Positions 46,972-56,995 are shown, counted from the stretch's first letter. The stretch: 64,000 nt of DNA from Roseovarius indicus (GCF_008728195.1 NZ_CP031598.1:1798001-1862000), one strand, 5' to 3'. Notes: generated from the sequence alone by a model not told the origin. Program-made: numbers and translations.

Positions 46972-47589
46972 ATCGAGCTTCAGCCGGGTGACAAATGCCT
47001 TGGAAATATGGGCCCTGAGCGCCTCGCCGGCGGTCGTGGCATCGCGCTTTTCGATCGCCGAGACGATGGCGTCATGTTCACGCAGGGCATCCTCGTCCCG
47101 GCCCACCGCGGCCAGCGAGGTGGTCGCCATCAGCGCCATCGAGCGATGCACCAGATCGAGCTGCTGGACCAGGAACCGGTTGTGCGAGGCAAGGTGGATC
47201 TGCTTGTGAAAGCGCCGGTTGGCGCGGGCCATCGCCTGCGGGTCGCCGATCAGGGAACGGTCGTCGTCGACCATGTCGCGCAGCACGCGCACCTCTTCCT
47301 CGGTCGCGTGGCGGGCGGCAAGGCTGGCAGCCAGCCCCTCGAGCTCGGCCCGCACGACGTAGAGCTCGGCCAACTGGTTGTGATCGAGCGAGGCCACGAT
47401 GAGGCTGCGCCCGTCGCGGGCCAGCAAAGACTGGGTTTCTAGCCGCTGCAACGCCTCGCGGATGGGCGTGCGCGAGACGCCGAACCGCTCGGCCAGATCG
47501 CTTTCGACCAGCCGGTCGCCGGGCTTGAACACACCCATGTCGATGGCTTCGAGAATGAGCGTGTAGGCGTCTTTCATCGGCGCTTTCAT
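46945..47589 (-). CDS. GntR family transcriptional regulator (FadR/FCD type)
   Basis: A 214-residue regulator. The winged helix reads GDRLVESDLAERFGVSRTPIREALQRLE (about 24-51). An all-helical FCD effector domain follows with metal-binding residues in RAELEGLAASLAARH, FHKQIHLASHN and EHDAIVSAIEKRD. The effector is probably a carboxylic acid. Its last nine codons overlap the end of the convergent glycosyltransferase gene. An ATG four codons in is an alternative start. Confidence 0.9.
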   Translation of the reverse strand: MKAPMKDAYTLILEAIDMGVFKPGDRLVESDLAERFGVSRTPIREALQRLETQSLLARDGRSLIVASLDHNQLAELYVVRAELEGLAASLAARHATEEEVRVLRDMVDDDRSLIGDPQAMARANRRFHKQIHLASHNRFLVQQLDLVHRSMALMATTSLAAVGRDEDALREHDAIVSAIEKRDATTAGEALRAHISKAFVTRLKLDSGEVESTV

Positions 47590-47705
47590 GAGCGGTTGTG
47601 TCCCTGTCGCGTGCTTTTCCTTATCCGCGAGAGCTTACGCACGGGCCTTCACGGCAATCAACCCTTGCCGTTGCACGCAATGTCGCAGGCGCCTATCCTG
47701 CCGCC

Positions 47706-48350
47706 ATGCCAAAGCAGCACTTCACACATGTCGAAACTTGGGTCTTCGATCTGGACAATACGCTCTATCCGCCGCGGGCGCGGCTGTTCGACCAGATCGA
47801 GGTGCGGATGACGCAGTTCGTCATGGATGCGCTGAAGGTGAACCGAGGGGAAGCCGACCGGTTGCGGAAGAAATACTGGGCCGAGCACGGCACCACGCTG
47901 GCCGGGCTGATGCGGGTGCACGGGGTCGACCCGGGGCCCTACCTGACCCATGTGCACGACATCTCGCTCGATCACCTGGAGGCGGATGTGGACCTGAATT
48001 CGCATATCCGAAGCCTGCCGGGGCGGAAGATCGTCTATACCAACGGCACCGCGCCCTATGCGCAGAGAGTCGTGGAAAAACGGGGGCTTGGCGGCGCGTT
48101 CGATGCGATCTACGGGGTGGAGCATGCAGGTTTTCACCCCAAGCCCGACCGGGCGGCCTTCGATGCGGTCTTCGCACTGGACGGGGTGCGCACCGACCGC
48201 GCGGCGATGTTCGAGGACGACCCCCGTAACCTGGCCGAGCCGCACGCCATGGGCATGCGCACCGTGCACGTGGCCGAGGCGCCGCATAAGGCCGACCATA
48301 TCCACCATCACACCGATGACCTGACCGGGTTCCTGGCGCGGCTGATCTGA
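47706..48350 (+). CDS. Pyrimidine 5'-nucleotidase-like HAD hydrolase
   Basis: A 214-residue HAD phosphatase. Motif I is VFDLDNTLYPP (nucleophile Asp15 and proton donor Asp17), motif II is IVYTNGT, and motif III/IV is HPKPDRAAF with MFEDDPRNL. This is the SDT1/PPM1-like pyrimidine 5'-nucleotidase pattern common in alphaproteobacteria. The ATG at 47706 is chosen because the longer frame is not protein-like before it. It is divergent from the GntR regulator. Confidence 0.88.
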   Translation: MPKQHFTHVETWVFDLDNTLYPPRARLFDQIEVRMTQFVMDALKVNRGEADRLRKKYWAEHGTTLAGLMRVHGVDPGPYLTHVHDISLDHLEADVDLNSHIRSLPGRKIVYTNGTAPYAQRVVEKRGLGGAFDAIYGVEHAGFHPKPDRAAFDAVFALDGVRTDRAAMFEDDPRNLAEPHAMGMRTVHVAEAPHKADHIHHHTDDLTGFLARLI

Positions 48351-48437
48351 CCGTGCCCCTGCGTCGAATTGCGCGTTTCGCGCGCGCTCAAAGTGCCTAT
48401 CTGTCCCCCTGAAGACAGCGCGAACACGGAGAATGAC

Positions 48438-48650
48438 ATGGCGTATCAGGACACGGCCAGCGAGGCCGAACTTCAGCAGCATGGCGAGGAAAAAGAGGTC
48501 AACGTGGCCTATATCTATCTTGCCCTGGCTCTGGCGGTGGCGGCATGGGCCGCGGCGGTTGTAATCTTCGGGCTGCCGGGGCTTTATATCCCTGCCGTGG
48601 CGATGGTGCCGGTCTGCATGCTGACCATCGTGCGGATCACATTGGGCTAG
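48438..48650 (+). CDS. Small two-helix membrane protein
   Basis: A 70-residue protein with an acidic cytosolic N-terminus (about 1-22) and two hydrophobic segments (VAYIYLALALAVAAWAAAVV and LYIPAVAMVPVCMLTIVRIT). Function unknown. The ATG lies after GGAGAATGAC. It precedes the UbiH-family gene by 24 bp, so the two may be co-transcribed. Confidence 0.7.
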   Translation: MAYQDTASEAELQQHGEEKEVNVAYIYLALALAVAAWAAAVVIFGLPGLYIPAVAMVPVCMLTIVRITLG

Positions 48651-48674
48651 CCAGCCCGCAAGGGCGGAGGACGC

Positions 48675-49868
48675 ATGGACGCGGATATCATCATCTCGGG
48701 CGGCGGCGTGGCCGGGCTTTCGGCCGCGGCCATCTTCGGCAATGCCGGGTTCAGGGTGATCTGCGTCGACCCCGCCCCGCCGGTGACCGAGCGGGATGTC
48801 GAAGGGTCCGACCTGCGGACGACGGCTTTTTTGCAGCCTGCTCAATCGCTTATGGAAGAGGCGGGGCTCTGGGCAAGGCTGGCGCCCCATGCCGAGCCGT
48901 TGCAGGTGATGCGGATCGTCGATGCCGGTGGCGAGGTGTCGGAACCGCGGATCATCAAGGAATTCGATGCCGGCGACATCTCGGAAAAGCCGTTCGGGTG
49001 GAATCTGCCGAATTGGCTTTTGCGGCGCGAGATGGTGGCGCATCTGGAGAGGCTGGAGAATGTCGAGTTCCGGCCCGGAACCGGGGTGTCTTCGCTGTTC
49101 ACGCGGGAAGCCGAGGCGCGGGTTGGGCTGTCGGATGGGTCGAAGCTGCGCTGTCGACTGGTGATTGCCGCGGATGGACGGAATTCGCCGGTGCGCGAGG
49201 CGGCGGGGGTATCGGTGAAGACCACGCGCTATGGGCAGAAGGCGCTGGCCTTTGCCGTGACGCATCCCATTCCGCATGAGCATGTGTCGACCGAAATTCA
49301 CCGCTCGGGCGGGCCGTTCACGCTGGTGCCCTTGCCGGACTATGACGGGCGGCCGTCTTCGGCCATCGTGTGGATGGAAGAGGGGCCCGAGGCGATGCGG
49401 CTGAAGGACCTGCCCGAGGCGGAGTTCGAGGCGGCGATGAATGAGCGGTCTTGTCTGCTCTTCGGGCCTTTGAAACTGGCCTCGCGGCGCACGGTCTGGC
49501 CGATCATCAGCCAGGTGGCGGAGCGGATGTATGCCGAGCGGGTGGCGCTGGTGGCCGAGGCCGCGCATGTGGTGCCGCCGATTGGCGCGCAGGGGCTGAA
49601 CATGAGCCTGGGCGATATGCGGGTGCTGCTGGAACTGGCGCAGGCGGCGCCGGAACGGCTGGGGGACCGGGCGATGCTGGAGACCTATCACAAGCGGCGG
49701 CACGGGGAAGTGAAGCTGCGAGTGACGGGGATCGACGTGTTGAACCGGGCCTCGATGGTGCATGCGCAGCCCTTGCGGGATGCGCGGGCGATGGGGCTCA
49801 ACGCGATCTATTCGCTGGCGCCGGTGCGCAAGACGCTGATGCAGATCGGGCTGGGGGCGCGGGGCTGA
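48675..49868 (+). CDS. UbiH/UbiF-family FAD-dependent monooxygenase
   Basis: A 397-residue flavoprotein hydroxylase of the ubiquinone-biosynthesis type. The FAD site is IIISGGGVAGLSAAAIF (about 5-21). The GD-type second motif is VALVAEAAHVVPPIGAQGLNMSLGD. The DG motif is RLVIAADGRNSPVREA. UbiH, UbiF and UbiL hydroxylate different ring carbons, and the sequence alone does not tell which. GGCGGAGGACGC precedes the ATG. Confidence 0.9.
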   Translation: MDADIIISGGGVAGLSAAAIFGNAGFRVICVDPAPPVTERDVEGSDLRTTAFLQPAQSLMEEAGLWARLAPHAEPLQVMRIVDAGGEVSEPRIIKEFDAGDISEKPFGWNLPNWLLRREMVAHLERLENVEFRPGTGVSSLFTREAEARVGLSDGSKLRCRLVIAADGRNSPVREAAGVSVKTTRYGQKALAFAVTHPIPHEHVSTEIHRSGGPFTLVPLPDYDGRPSSAIVWMEEGPEAMRLKDLPEAEFEAAMNERSCLLFGPLKLASRRTVWPIISQVAERMYAERVALVAEAAHVVPPIGAQGLNMSLGDMRVLLELAQAAPERLGDRAMLETYHKRRHGEVKLRVTGIDVLNRASMVHAQPLRDARAMGLNAIYSLAPVRKTLMQIGLGARG

Positions 49869-49909
49869 GCCTGCGGGGCGGCATAGGTCTGCTGAAGGGG
49901 CATTGGCAG

Positions 49910-50554
49910 TTGCTGGTGCTGGTCGGGCTGATTGCCGCGCTGTGGCAGACGACGGCGGTCATGCCGTTGAAACTTCTCGTTGTTTTCCTGCACGAGCTGT
50001 CGCACGCGGTGGCGACGGTGCTCACCGGCGGGTCGGTGGTGGGGATGACGCTGGACCCGATGCAGGGCGGCTCGGTGACGTCGCGCGGGGGGTGGCGGTT
50101 CGTCATTCTGAGCGCGGGATACCTCGGGTCGCTGCTCATCGGCGTGGGATTGTTTCTGACGGCCGTTCGCACAAGGTGGGATCGGGTGATCCTTGGGGGT
50201 CTGGGCGTGGTGCTTCTGGTCGTGACGGTTTTGTACCTGCGGAGCCTTTATGCCATCGGGTTCGGAGTGGTGACGGGCGTGCTGATGATCGGGGCGGCCA
50301 GATACCTGCGGCGGGACTTGAACGACCTTGTTTTGCGGGTGATCGGGCTTGCCAGCATGATCTACGTGCCGCTCGATATCTTCAGCGACACCATTGCGCG
50401 GGCGCATCTGCGGTCGGATGCGCGGATGCTGGCGGAGGAGTTTGCCGGCCCCACCCTGTTCTGGGGCGGGGCGTGGCTTTTGCTGAGCCTCTGGGTGATC
50501 TGGCTGTGCCTGCGCCGGGGGCTGGGGCGCAGCAGCAATATCGCGTGGCGGTAG
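49910..50554 (+). CDS. M50B-like membrane metallopeptidase
   Basis: A membrane protein of about 214 residues with roughly five hydrophobic helices. The zinc motif HELSHAVATVLTGG and the following GGSVTSRGG match peptidase M50B-like proteins, in which the protease faces or cuts within the membrane. No ATG lies near the natural N-terminus. A TTG at 49910 is used because AAGGGG sits nine bases upstream; a GTG two codons later is also possible. It starts 41 bp after the monooxygenase stop, so coupling is likely. Confidence 0.72.
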   Translation: MLVLVGLIAALWQTTAVMPLKLLVVFLHELSHAVATVLTGGSVVGMTLDPMQGGSVTSRGGWRFVILSAGYLGSLLIGVGLFLTAVRTRWDRVILGGLGVVLLVVTVLYLRSLYAIGFGVVTGVLMIGAARYLRRDLNDLVLRVIGLASMIYVPLDIFSDTIARAHLRSDARMLAEEFAGPTLFWGGAWLLLSLWVIWLCLRRGLGRSSNIAWR

Positions 50555-50555
50555 C

Positions 50556-51683
50556 CTAGAGCACCTTGTCGATCACGGCCTGAAGGCGGGATTTGGCGGC
50601 GTCGACGTCGTAGAGCTTGTCGAGGCCGAAGAGGCCGAGGCGGAAGGTCATGAAGCCCTCGGGCTCGTCGCAGGCCAGCGGGACGCCGGCGGCAATCTGC
50701 ATGCCCTGCTGGCTGAATTTCTTGCCGTTCTGGATGTCGGGGTCGCTGGTGTAGCTGACCACCACGCCCGGTGCGCCGTAGCCTTCGGCGGCGACGGAGG
50801 TGACGCCCTTTTCGGCCAGCATGGCGCGGACGCCGTTGCCGAGATCCCATTGCGCCTGGCGGAGTTTCTCGAAGCCGTACTCTTTCGTTTCCAGCATCGT
50901 GTCGCGGAAGGCGCGCAGCGCGTCGGTGGGCATGGTGGCGTGGTAGGCATGGCCGCCGTTTTCATAGGCCTGCATGATCTGGTGCCATTTCTTCAGGTCG
51001 ATGGCGAAGCTGTTGGAGGTGGTTTTCTCCAGCCGTTCCAGGGCCTTGTCGGAGAGCATCACCAGCCCGGCGGAGGGGGAGGCGGACCAGCCCTTTTGCG
51101 GGGCGGAGATCAGGACATCGACGCCGGTTTTCTCCATGTCGACCCAGGCGCAGCCTGAGGCGATGCAGTCGAGCACCATCAGCGCGCCGACCTCGTGGGC
51201 GGCCTCGGCCAGTTGGGTGATGTAGTCGTCGGGCAGGATGATGCCGGCGGAGGTTTCGACGTGGGGGGCGAAGACGGCGTCGGGTTTCGCTTCGCGGATC
51301 TTGGCGGTGACCTCCTCGATGGGGGCCGGGGCGAAGGGGGATTGGGCGCCGTTGCCGGTCTGGCGGGCCATGCAAACGGTTGTTTCGGCGGTGAATTTGC
51401 CCATGTCGAAGATCTGCGACCAGCGGTAGGAGAACCAGCCGTTGCGGACGATGAGGGCGTGGGCGTTGGTGCCGAACTGGCGGGCGACGGCCTCCATCGC
51501 GTAGGTGCCGCCGCCGGGGATGATGGCGGTGGAGCGGGCGTTGTAGACCTCTTTCAGCATGCCGGAGATATCGCGCATGACATGCTGGAAGGTCTGGCTC
51601 ATGTGGTTGAGCGAGCGGTCGGTGAAGACGACGGAATATTCGAGCAGGCCGTCGGGGTCTATGGTGTCGAGAAGGGCAGTCAT
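50556..51683 (-). CDS. Class V aminotransferase (alanine-glyoxylate type)
   Basis: A 374-residue PLP enzyme. The cofactor lysine is in ISAPQKGWSASPSAG, the phosphate-binding stretch is IPGGGTYAMEAVARQF, and the acidic ring contact is VLDCIASGCAW. The family includes serine-glyoxylate and alanine-glyoxylate aminotransferases; the donor is not readable. Its stop codon lies one base after the M50 gene (convergent). Paired palindromes lie upstream, beyond its start. Confidence 0.88.
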   Translation of the reverse strand: MTALLDTIDPDGLLEYSVVFTDRSLNHMSQTFQHVMRDISGMLKEVYNARSTAIIPGGGTYAMEAVARQFGTNAHALIVRNGWFSYRWSQIFDMGKFTAETTVCMARQTGNGAQSPFAPAPIEEVTAKIREAKPDAVFAPHVETSAGIILPDDYITQLAEAAHEVGALMVLDCIASGCAWVDMEKTGVDVLISAPQKGWSASPSAGLVMLSDKALERLEKTTSNSFAIDLKKWHQIMQAYENGGHAYHATMPTDALRAFRDTMLETKEYGFEKLRQAQWDLGNGVRAMLAEKGVTSVAAEGYGAPGVVVSYTSDPDIQNGKKFSQQGMQIAAGVPLACDEPEGFMTFRLGLFGLDKLYDVDAAKSRLQAVIDKVL

Positions 51684-51802
51684 TTGCAGGCTCCTGTCTG
51701 GCAAGAGGGATTTGTCGCAGGGCTTAGCAGAGGGCGGGGGAAACCACATCCGAAAAAAGGCGGCAGGGGTGGGGTGGTTTTCGACAGCGGGGGCGGTGGG
51801 GG

Positions 51803-51849
51803 CGAAATCTTGAAAAGATTTCGGATCGATTTCTTTTGAAGAAATCGAT
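51803..51849. repeat. Paired palindromes downstream of the lrp pair
   Basis: CGAAATCTT-GAA-AAGATTTCG (51803-51823) and, after one base, ATCGATTTCTT-TTG-AAGAAATCGAT (51825-51849). They lie 13 bp past the stop codon of the second Lrp gene. Confidence 0.9.
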
Positions 51850-51862
51850 GCGGGTCAGATAG

Positions 51863-52321
51863 TTAGCCGATGGGGCCGGGGCGGCGTTCTTCCGACAGCA
51901 TGACGTTGGCTTCGACGTCGCCCACGCCGGGCAGCATCATGATGCGGCGGCGCAGGACGCGTTCGAAATCGGAGATGTCGCGGGCGACGATGCGCAGGCG
52001 GTAGTCGAAGAGGCCGAGGATGTGTTCGACCGTCTGCACCTCGGGGATGGCCGAGACGGCGCGTTCGAAGACGTCGATGCTGACCCGGCCCTTGGTGGCG
52101 AGTTTCACGCCGAGGAAGACGGTGACGCCGAAACCCAGCCTGTCATGGTCGAGATCGAGGCGCTGGCCCTTGATGACGCCGCTGTCGTAGAGCCGGCGGA
52201 TGCGGCGCCATGTGGCGGGTTGGGACAGGCCGAGCTTGCGGCCAAGGGTGCTGGCCGGTTGGGTGGCGTCCTGGACCAGTTCGCGCAGGAGGCGGCGGTC
52301 GGTGGTGTCGAGCTCGATCAT
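51863..52321 (-). CDS. Lrp/AsnC family regulator (second of tandem pair)
   Basis: A 152-residue Lrp-type regulator: winged helix (TDRRLLRELVQDATQPASTLGRKLGLSQPATWRRIRRL) followed by an AsnC/RAM ligand-binding domain (VQTVEHILGLFDYRLRIVARDISDFERVL). Its ATG overlaps the stop of the other Lrp gene by four bases, so they are made together and could form mixed oligomers. Both lie divergent from ilvC. Confidence 0.92.
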   Translation of the reverse strand: MIELDTTDRRLLRELVQDATQPASTLGRKLGLSQPATWRRIRRLYDSGVIKGQRLDLDHDRLGFGVTVFLGVKLATKGRVSIDVFERAVSAIPEVQTVEHILGLFDYRLRIVARDISDFERVLRRRIMMLPGVGDVEANVMLSEERRPGPIG

Positions 52322-52773
52322 ACCGGCAGGATCTCGTCTGTCTTGATGCGGGCGACGTGCATCAGCCCCTCGATATCGGCGATATGGGGCAGGGCGAGGA
52401 TGGCGGTGCGGTAGAGCTCCTGGTAATGGGTCATGTCGCGGGCGATGACCGAAAGGCGCAGGTCGACACGGCCGAGGAAGGTCTGGATTTCCACGACCTC
52501 GGGCACCTCGCGCGCGGCGGCGAGGAATTCGTCGAAGGCGCGCGGCTCGGATTTTTCGAGCGTGACGCGCAAGCTGACCTCGACCTCGTAGCCAAGCGCG
52601 CGCCAGTCGATCACCGCGCGGTTGGCGCGGATGATGCCCGCGCCTTTCATCCGGTCGAGCCGGCGGGCGCAGGTGGCGGGCGTGACGCCCGCGGCCTCGG
52701 CCAGGTCGGCCACGGGCTGGGCGGCGTCGTGCTGATAATGGCGCAGGATGCGCCTGTCGATGTCGTCGAGCAT
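52318..52773 (-). CDS. Lrp/AsnC family regulator (first of tandem pair)
   Basis: A 151-residue Lrp-type regulator with DNA-binding part DDIDRRILRHYQHDAAQPVADLAEAAGVTPATCARRLDRM, in which the recognition helix differs from its partner, and a RAM domain ending in PHIADIEGLMHVARIKTDEILPV. It shares only moderate similarity with the downstream Lrp, so the pair is not a recent duplication. The 130-bp gap to ilvC holds palindromes that may be its operators; branched-chain amino acids are likely effectors (inference). Confidence 0.92.
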   Translation of the reverse strand: MLDDIDRRILRHYQHDAAQPVADLAEAAGVTPATCARRLDRMKGAGIIRANRAVIDWRALGYEVEVSLRVTLEKSEPRAFDEFLAAAREVPEVVEIQTFLGRVDLRLSVIARDMTHYQELYRTAILALPHIADIEGLMHVARIKTDEILPV

Positions 52774-52808
52774 GAAAATTCACATATCCGGGTTAACGGA
52801 GAATGAAT

Positions 52809-52828
52809 ACCACGTGGTTTTTCGAAAA
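52809..52828. promoter_or_regulatory. Palindromic operator candidate in the lrp/ilvC gap
   Basis: A perfect ACCACGTGGT (52809-52818) abuts a perfect TTTTCGAAAA (52819-52828). They lie between the divergent lrp pair and ilvC, 75-94 bp before the ilvC start. Confidence 0.5.
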
Positions 52829-52899
52829 GCACGGGCAAATGATGTGATTTTCCACCCCAACAGGCAGATTGTGCGCCCAGAAACGTTAAAGGAGACTGA

Positions 52900-53925
<1,026 letters not shown>

Positions 53926-53947
53926 GGGCTATCCCTTGGACGAGCAG

Positions 53948-53975
53948 AGGGGCGCCCCGCCGGGCGCCCCTTTTT
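53948..53975 (+). terminator. Rho-independent terminator after ilvC
   Basis: AGGGGCGCCC pairs with GGGCGCCCCT around CGCC, followed by a run of five Ts. Confidence 0.92.
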
Positions 53976-53992
53976 CATTCGCGGGGAGGGGA

Positions 53993-54910
53993 ATGATGCA
54001 GGATATCAGGCCGGTCAACTGGCTTCGGATCGTCGTGCTGGCGGCGATCTGGGGGGCGTCGTTCATGTCGGTGTCAGTTGCGCTGGAGGGCGTCGGGCCG
54101 CTGACGGTGGTGGCGGTGCGGCTGGGATTGGGGGCGGCGTTTCTGGTGGTGCTGTCCTTTGCGCTAGGGCATGGGCTGCCGCCGGTGAGGGGAAGGCCGG
54201 CGGGGCGCGTCTGGGCCTTCGTGCTGGCGATGGCGGTGTTTTCCAACGCGTTGCCGTTCCTGCTGTTGAGCTGGGGGCAGCAGGTGGTGGCCTCGGGGTT
54301 TGCCGGCGTTTGCATGGCGGTGGTGCCGCTGTTGGTTTTGCCCTTGGCGCATGTGTTCGTGCCGGGGGAGGTGATGACGTTCCGGCGGCTCATCGGGTTC
54401 TGTATCGGGACGGCGGGGGTGATTGTGCTGATCGGGCCGGAGGCGTTTGCGTCGACGGGGGAGAGTTTCGAGAGTCTGGCCAAGATGGCCTGCGTGGGGG
54501 CGGCGTGTTGTTACGCGATTGGCGGGATCTTCACGCGGCTTTGCCCGGCGGTGGACCTGCTGGCGCTGGCGGCGGCGGTGCTGCTGGTGGCGGCGGTGCT
54601 GTTTGCGCCCTTGGCGTTGGTTGTCGAGGGGTGGCCCCGGGACGTGCCGGGGTTGAGTTTGGCGGCGCTGGTGTATCTGGGGCTGTTGCCGACGGGGGTG
54701 GCGCAGATCCTGCTGGTGATGGTGATCCGGGATGCGGGGCCGGTGTTTCTGGGGCTGGTGAATTACCAGGTGCCGGTGTGGTCGGTGATCTTTGGCGTGG
54801 TGCTGTTGGCTGAGCCGTTGCCGCCGAGTTTGGTGCTGGCGATGGCGTTGATCCTGGCCGGGGTGGCGCTGAGCCAGTGGGGGGCGTTGAGCCGGTTGTT
54901 CCGGCGTTAG
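53993..54910 (+). CDS. EamA/DMT-superfamily transporter
   Basis: A 305-residue inner-membrane protein with ten predicted helices in two EamA repeats (about 10-140 and 160-300). The conserved AAIWGASFMSVSVAL near helix 1 and the final LAGVALSQWG helix are typical. Exporters of this type carry small metabolites or amino acids; the substrate is unknown. GGGGAGGGGA directly precedes the ATG. Its stop overlaps the folP stop by four bases (convergent). Confidence 0.9.
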   Translation: MMQDIRPVNWLRIVVLAAIWGASFMSVSVALEGVGPLTVVAVRLGLGAAFLVVLSFALGHGLPPVRGRPAGRVWAFVLAMAVFSNALPFLLLSWGQQVVASGFAGVCMAVVPLLVLPLAHVFVPGEVMTFRRLIGFCIGTAGVIVLIGPEAFASTGESFESLAKMACVGAACCYAIGGIFTRLCPAVDLLALAAAVLLVAAVLFAPLALVVEGWPRDVPGLSLAALVYLGLLPTGVAQILLVMVIRDAGPVFLGLVNYQVPVWSVIFGVVLLAEPLPPSLVLAMALILAGVALSQWGALSRLFRR

Positions 54911-55917
54911 GGCAGGCGGCCCAGGGTGGCGGCCTGCCAGAGGCGGAGGGCCTCGGCCGTTTCGCGGACGTCGTGGATGCGGAGGAGCTGGACGCCCTGG
55001 GCCACACCTGCCAAAGCCACGGCGACGGAGCCGGGGGCGCGGTGGCGGGCGGACTCGGCGCCGCCGATGGTGCCGATGAAGCGCTTGCGGGAGGCGCCGA
55101 GGAGGACGGCGCAGCCGAGCCCGTGGAAGAGGGCGAGGTTCTGCAGGAGCGTGAGGTTGTGTTCGAGCGTCTTGCCGAAGCCGATGCCGGGGTCGACGAT
55201 GATGCGTTCACGCGGGATGCCGAGGGTTTCGAGCGCCGTCACGCGGGCGGCGAGGTGGTCGTAGACGTCGAGGGCGACGTTGTCGTAGCGGGGGTCCTTC
55301 TGCATGATGTCGGGCGTGCCCTGGGCGTGCATGACGCAGACGGGCAGGCCGTTCTCGGCGCAGTAGGGGGCGAGGGCCGGGTCGAAGGTGAAGCCGGCCA
55401 CGTCGTTGACGAGGTCGGCGCCGTCTTTGTGGGCGGCGCGGGCGACGGGGGCCTTGCGGGTGTCGATGGAGATGGGGGTGGCCATCTCGGCGCGAATGGC
55501 ACCGATGACCGGGGCGGTGCGGCGGATTTCCTCTTCGATATCGACTTCCGTCGAGCCCGGACGGGTGGATTCACCGCCGATGTCGAGGATGTCGGCGCCC
55601 TGTTCGGTCATGGCGCGGGCATGGGCGAGGGCGGCGTCGGGGGAGAAGTGCTCGCCGCCGTCGGAGAAGCTGTCGGGGGTGACGTTGAGGATGCCCATGA
55701 GGCGCGGCGTGTCGAAGGTGAGGCCGGCGATGGGGGCGCGGGGTTTCGTCAGGTTTTCAAGGGCGTCGGCGGGGATATCGGCCGCGGGGATGAGGCGCGA
55801 GGGGGCGTCGCGGTGGAGCGCCTCGACCGTGTCGAACCACGCCCAGCCGCCGGCAAGGGGGAAGGCGCCGGTGGGGCGGGCGCGGTCGGTGCTGGGGATG
55901 GGGCGGTAGTAGGTCAT
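54907..55917 (-). CDS. folP: Dihydropteroate synthase
   Basis: A 336-residue folate enzyme joining 4-aminobenzoate to hydroxymethyl-dihydropterin pyrophosphate. Signatures are LMGILNVTPDSFSDGG, ILDIGGESTRPG, DLVNDVAGF and LLGASRKRFIG. About 65 residues precede the first motif, a longer N-terminus than in E. coli. It follows folB by six bases on the same strand, so the two pathway genes are co-transcribed. Confidence 0.95.
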   Translation of the reverse strand: MTYYRPIPSTDRARPTGAFPLAGGWAWFDTVEALHRDAPSRLIPAADIPADALENLTKPRAPIAGLTFDTPRLMGILNVTPDSFSDGGEHFSPDAALAHARAMTEQGADILDIGGESTRPGSTEVDIEEEIRRTAPVIGAIRAEMATPISIDTRKAPVARAAHKDGADLVNDVAGFTFDPALAPYCAENGLPVCVMHAQGTPDIMQKDPRYDNVALDVYDHLAARVTALETLGIPRERIIVDPGIGFGKTLEHNLTLLQNLALFHGLGCAVLLGASRKRFIGTIGGAESARHRAPGSVAVALAGVAQGVQLLRIHDVRETAEALRLWQAATLGRLP

Positions 55918-55923
55918 GGGCCC

Positions 55924-56853
55924 TCAGAGGCCGGATTGGGCGATATCCTGAACCAGCACCGGAACGGGCGGGTTGGCGGGGGGCGTTTCGCCGATCAGGA
56001 GCAGGTCGGAGGCGTCGATATGGCCGGCGAACCACGAGGCGAGCGCGACCGGGTCGTCGGGGCCTGTGGTGGGGCCGTCGACCGCGTCGAGGACGATTTT
56101 CGAGGGGGCCCAGACACTTATCTGGCCGTTCTTCATGGACCAGTCGAGCTCGGTACGGCTGCCCACGACGACGCAGCGGTCGTCGCGGCCCGCGAGCACC
56201 CAGGCGTTCTGTTCGAGCGCCAGAAGGTCGACGCGGCGTTGGGTCATGCGGTGGCCGGTTTGCGGCGCGGCGGTGTCGGCATGGCCGACGCAGAGGATCA
56301 CCGGCTCGGCGCGGGCTTCGAGCTGGTCGAGCCAGCGGGCGAGGTTGGGCGAGCGGATGGCGGCGTTGGTGAGGTAGACGACATGGGGGTGGGGCGCGGT
56401 GTCGTGGTGGGGCGTGACCGGCTTGGTTTTCAGGTCCGAGACGGAACGGACGATCTCGACGCCGAGGGCGCCGGGGCCGCGGTCGAGTTTCTCGATGCGG
56501 ACGAAGGTGCGGACGGCCTGCGGCTCCCACAGGATGCGTTCGGCGATGCGGTCTGCGAGTGTTTCCAGCAGGTTCAGGCGTTCTTCGGCCAGCGCCGCGT
56601 GGATCGCCTCGGTCACCTTGTCGTAGCTGAGGATGCGGTCGACATCGTCGTCGATCGGGTCGGTGAGGGGCCGGACCTCGACCACCACGTTGAAGGAGAC
56701 GCGCTGGGTTGTGCCGCGCTCGGCCTGGAAGGCGCCGATCTCGACCTCGACCACATGATCGCGCACGGAAATGCGGTCGAGCGGCCCGTCGGGGGCCGTG
56801 GCATCGGCGCGGGCCGAGGGGTGGGCGAAAGCGAGGCGGATTTCGTTGGACAT
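55924..56853 (-). CDS. folB: Dihydroneopterin aldolase with C-terminal extension
   Basis: A 309-residue protein. The first 125 residues are a FolB aldolase (DRISVRDHVVEVEIGAFQAERGTTQRVSFNVVVEV, LSYDKV, LNLLETLADRIAERIL). The other 180 or so form an unrecognised second region with strands such as PHVVYLTNAAIRSPNLARWLDQLEA. Typical FolB is about 120 residues, so more than half of this protein is extra. The extension is, to my knowledge, usual in Rhodobacterales, but its job is not known. It is upstream of folP. Confidence 0.88.
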   Translation of the reverse strand: MSNEIRLAFAHPSARADATAPDGPLDRISVRDHVVEVEIGAFQAERGTTQRVSFNVVVEVRPLTDPIDDDVDRILSYDKVTEAIHAALAEERLNLLETLADRIAERILWEPQAVRTFVRIEKLDRGPGALGVEIVRSVSDLKTKPVTPHHDTAPHPHVVYLTNAAIRSPNLARWLDQLEARAEPVILCVGHADTAAPQTGHRMTQRRVDLLALEQNAWVLAGRDDRCVVVGSRTELDWSMKNGQISVWAPSKIVLDAVDGPTTGPDDPVALASWFAGHIDASDLLLIGETPPANPPVPVLVQDIAQSGL

Positions 56854-56995
56854 GGCGCGTCCTCCGGCAAGGTCAGTGGGGCGGGGGATAGCATGGGCCG
56901 AGACGAGGGGGGAAGGGCGAATGCGACGGGGCAGGGCGCGGAGGCGGCAGGGTTGGCGATTCGATGGTTAACGGCGTTGATTTGCTGGGATCGGG

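Noticed and set aside
51863..52783. One fused 306-codon double regulator
   Set aside because: The continuous frame reads the first Lrp gene out of frame. The true genes are two separate Lrp proteins overlapping by ATGA.
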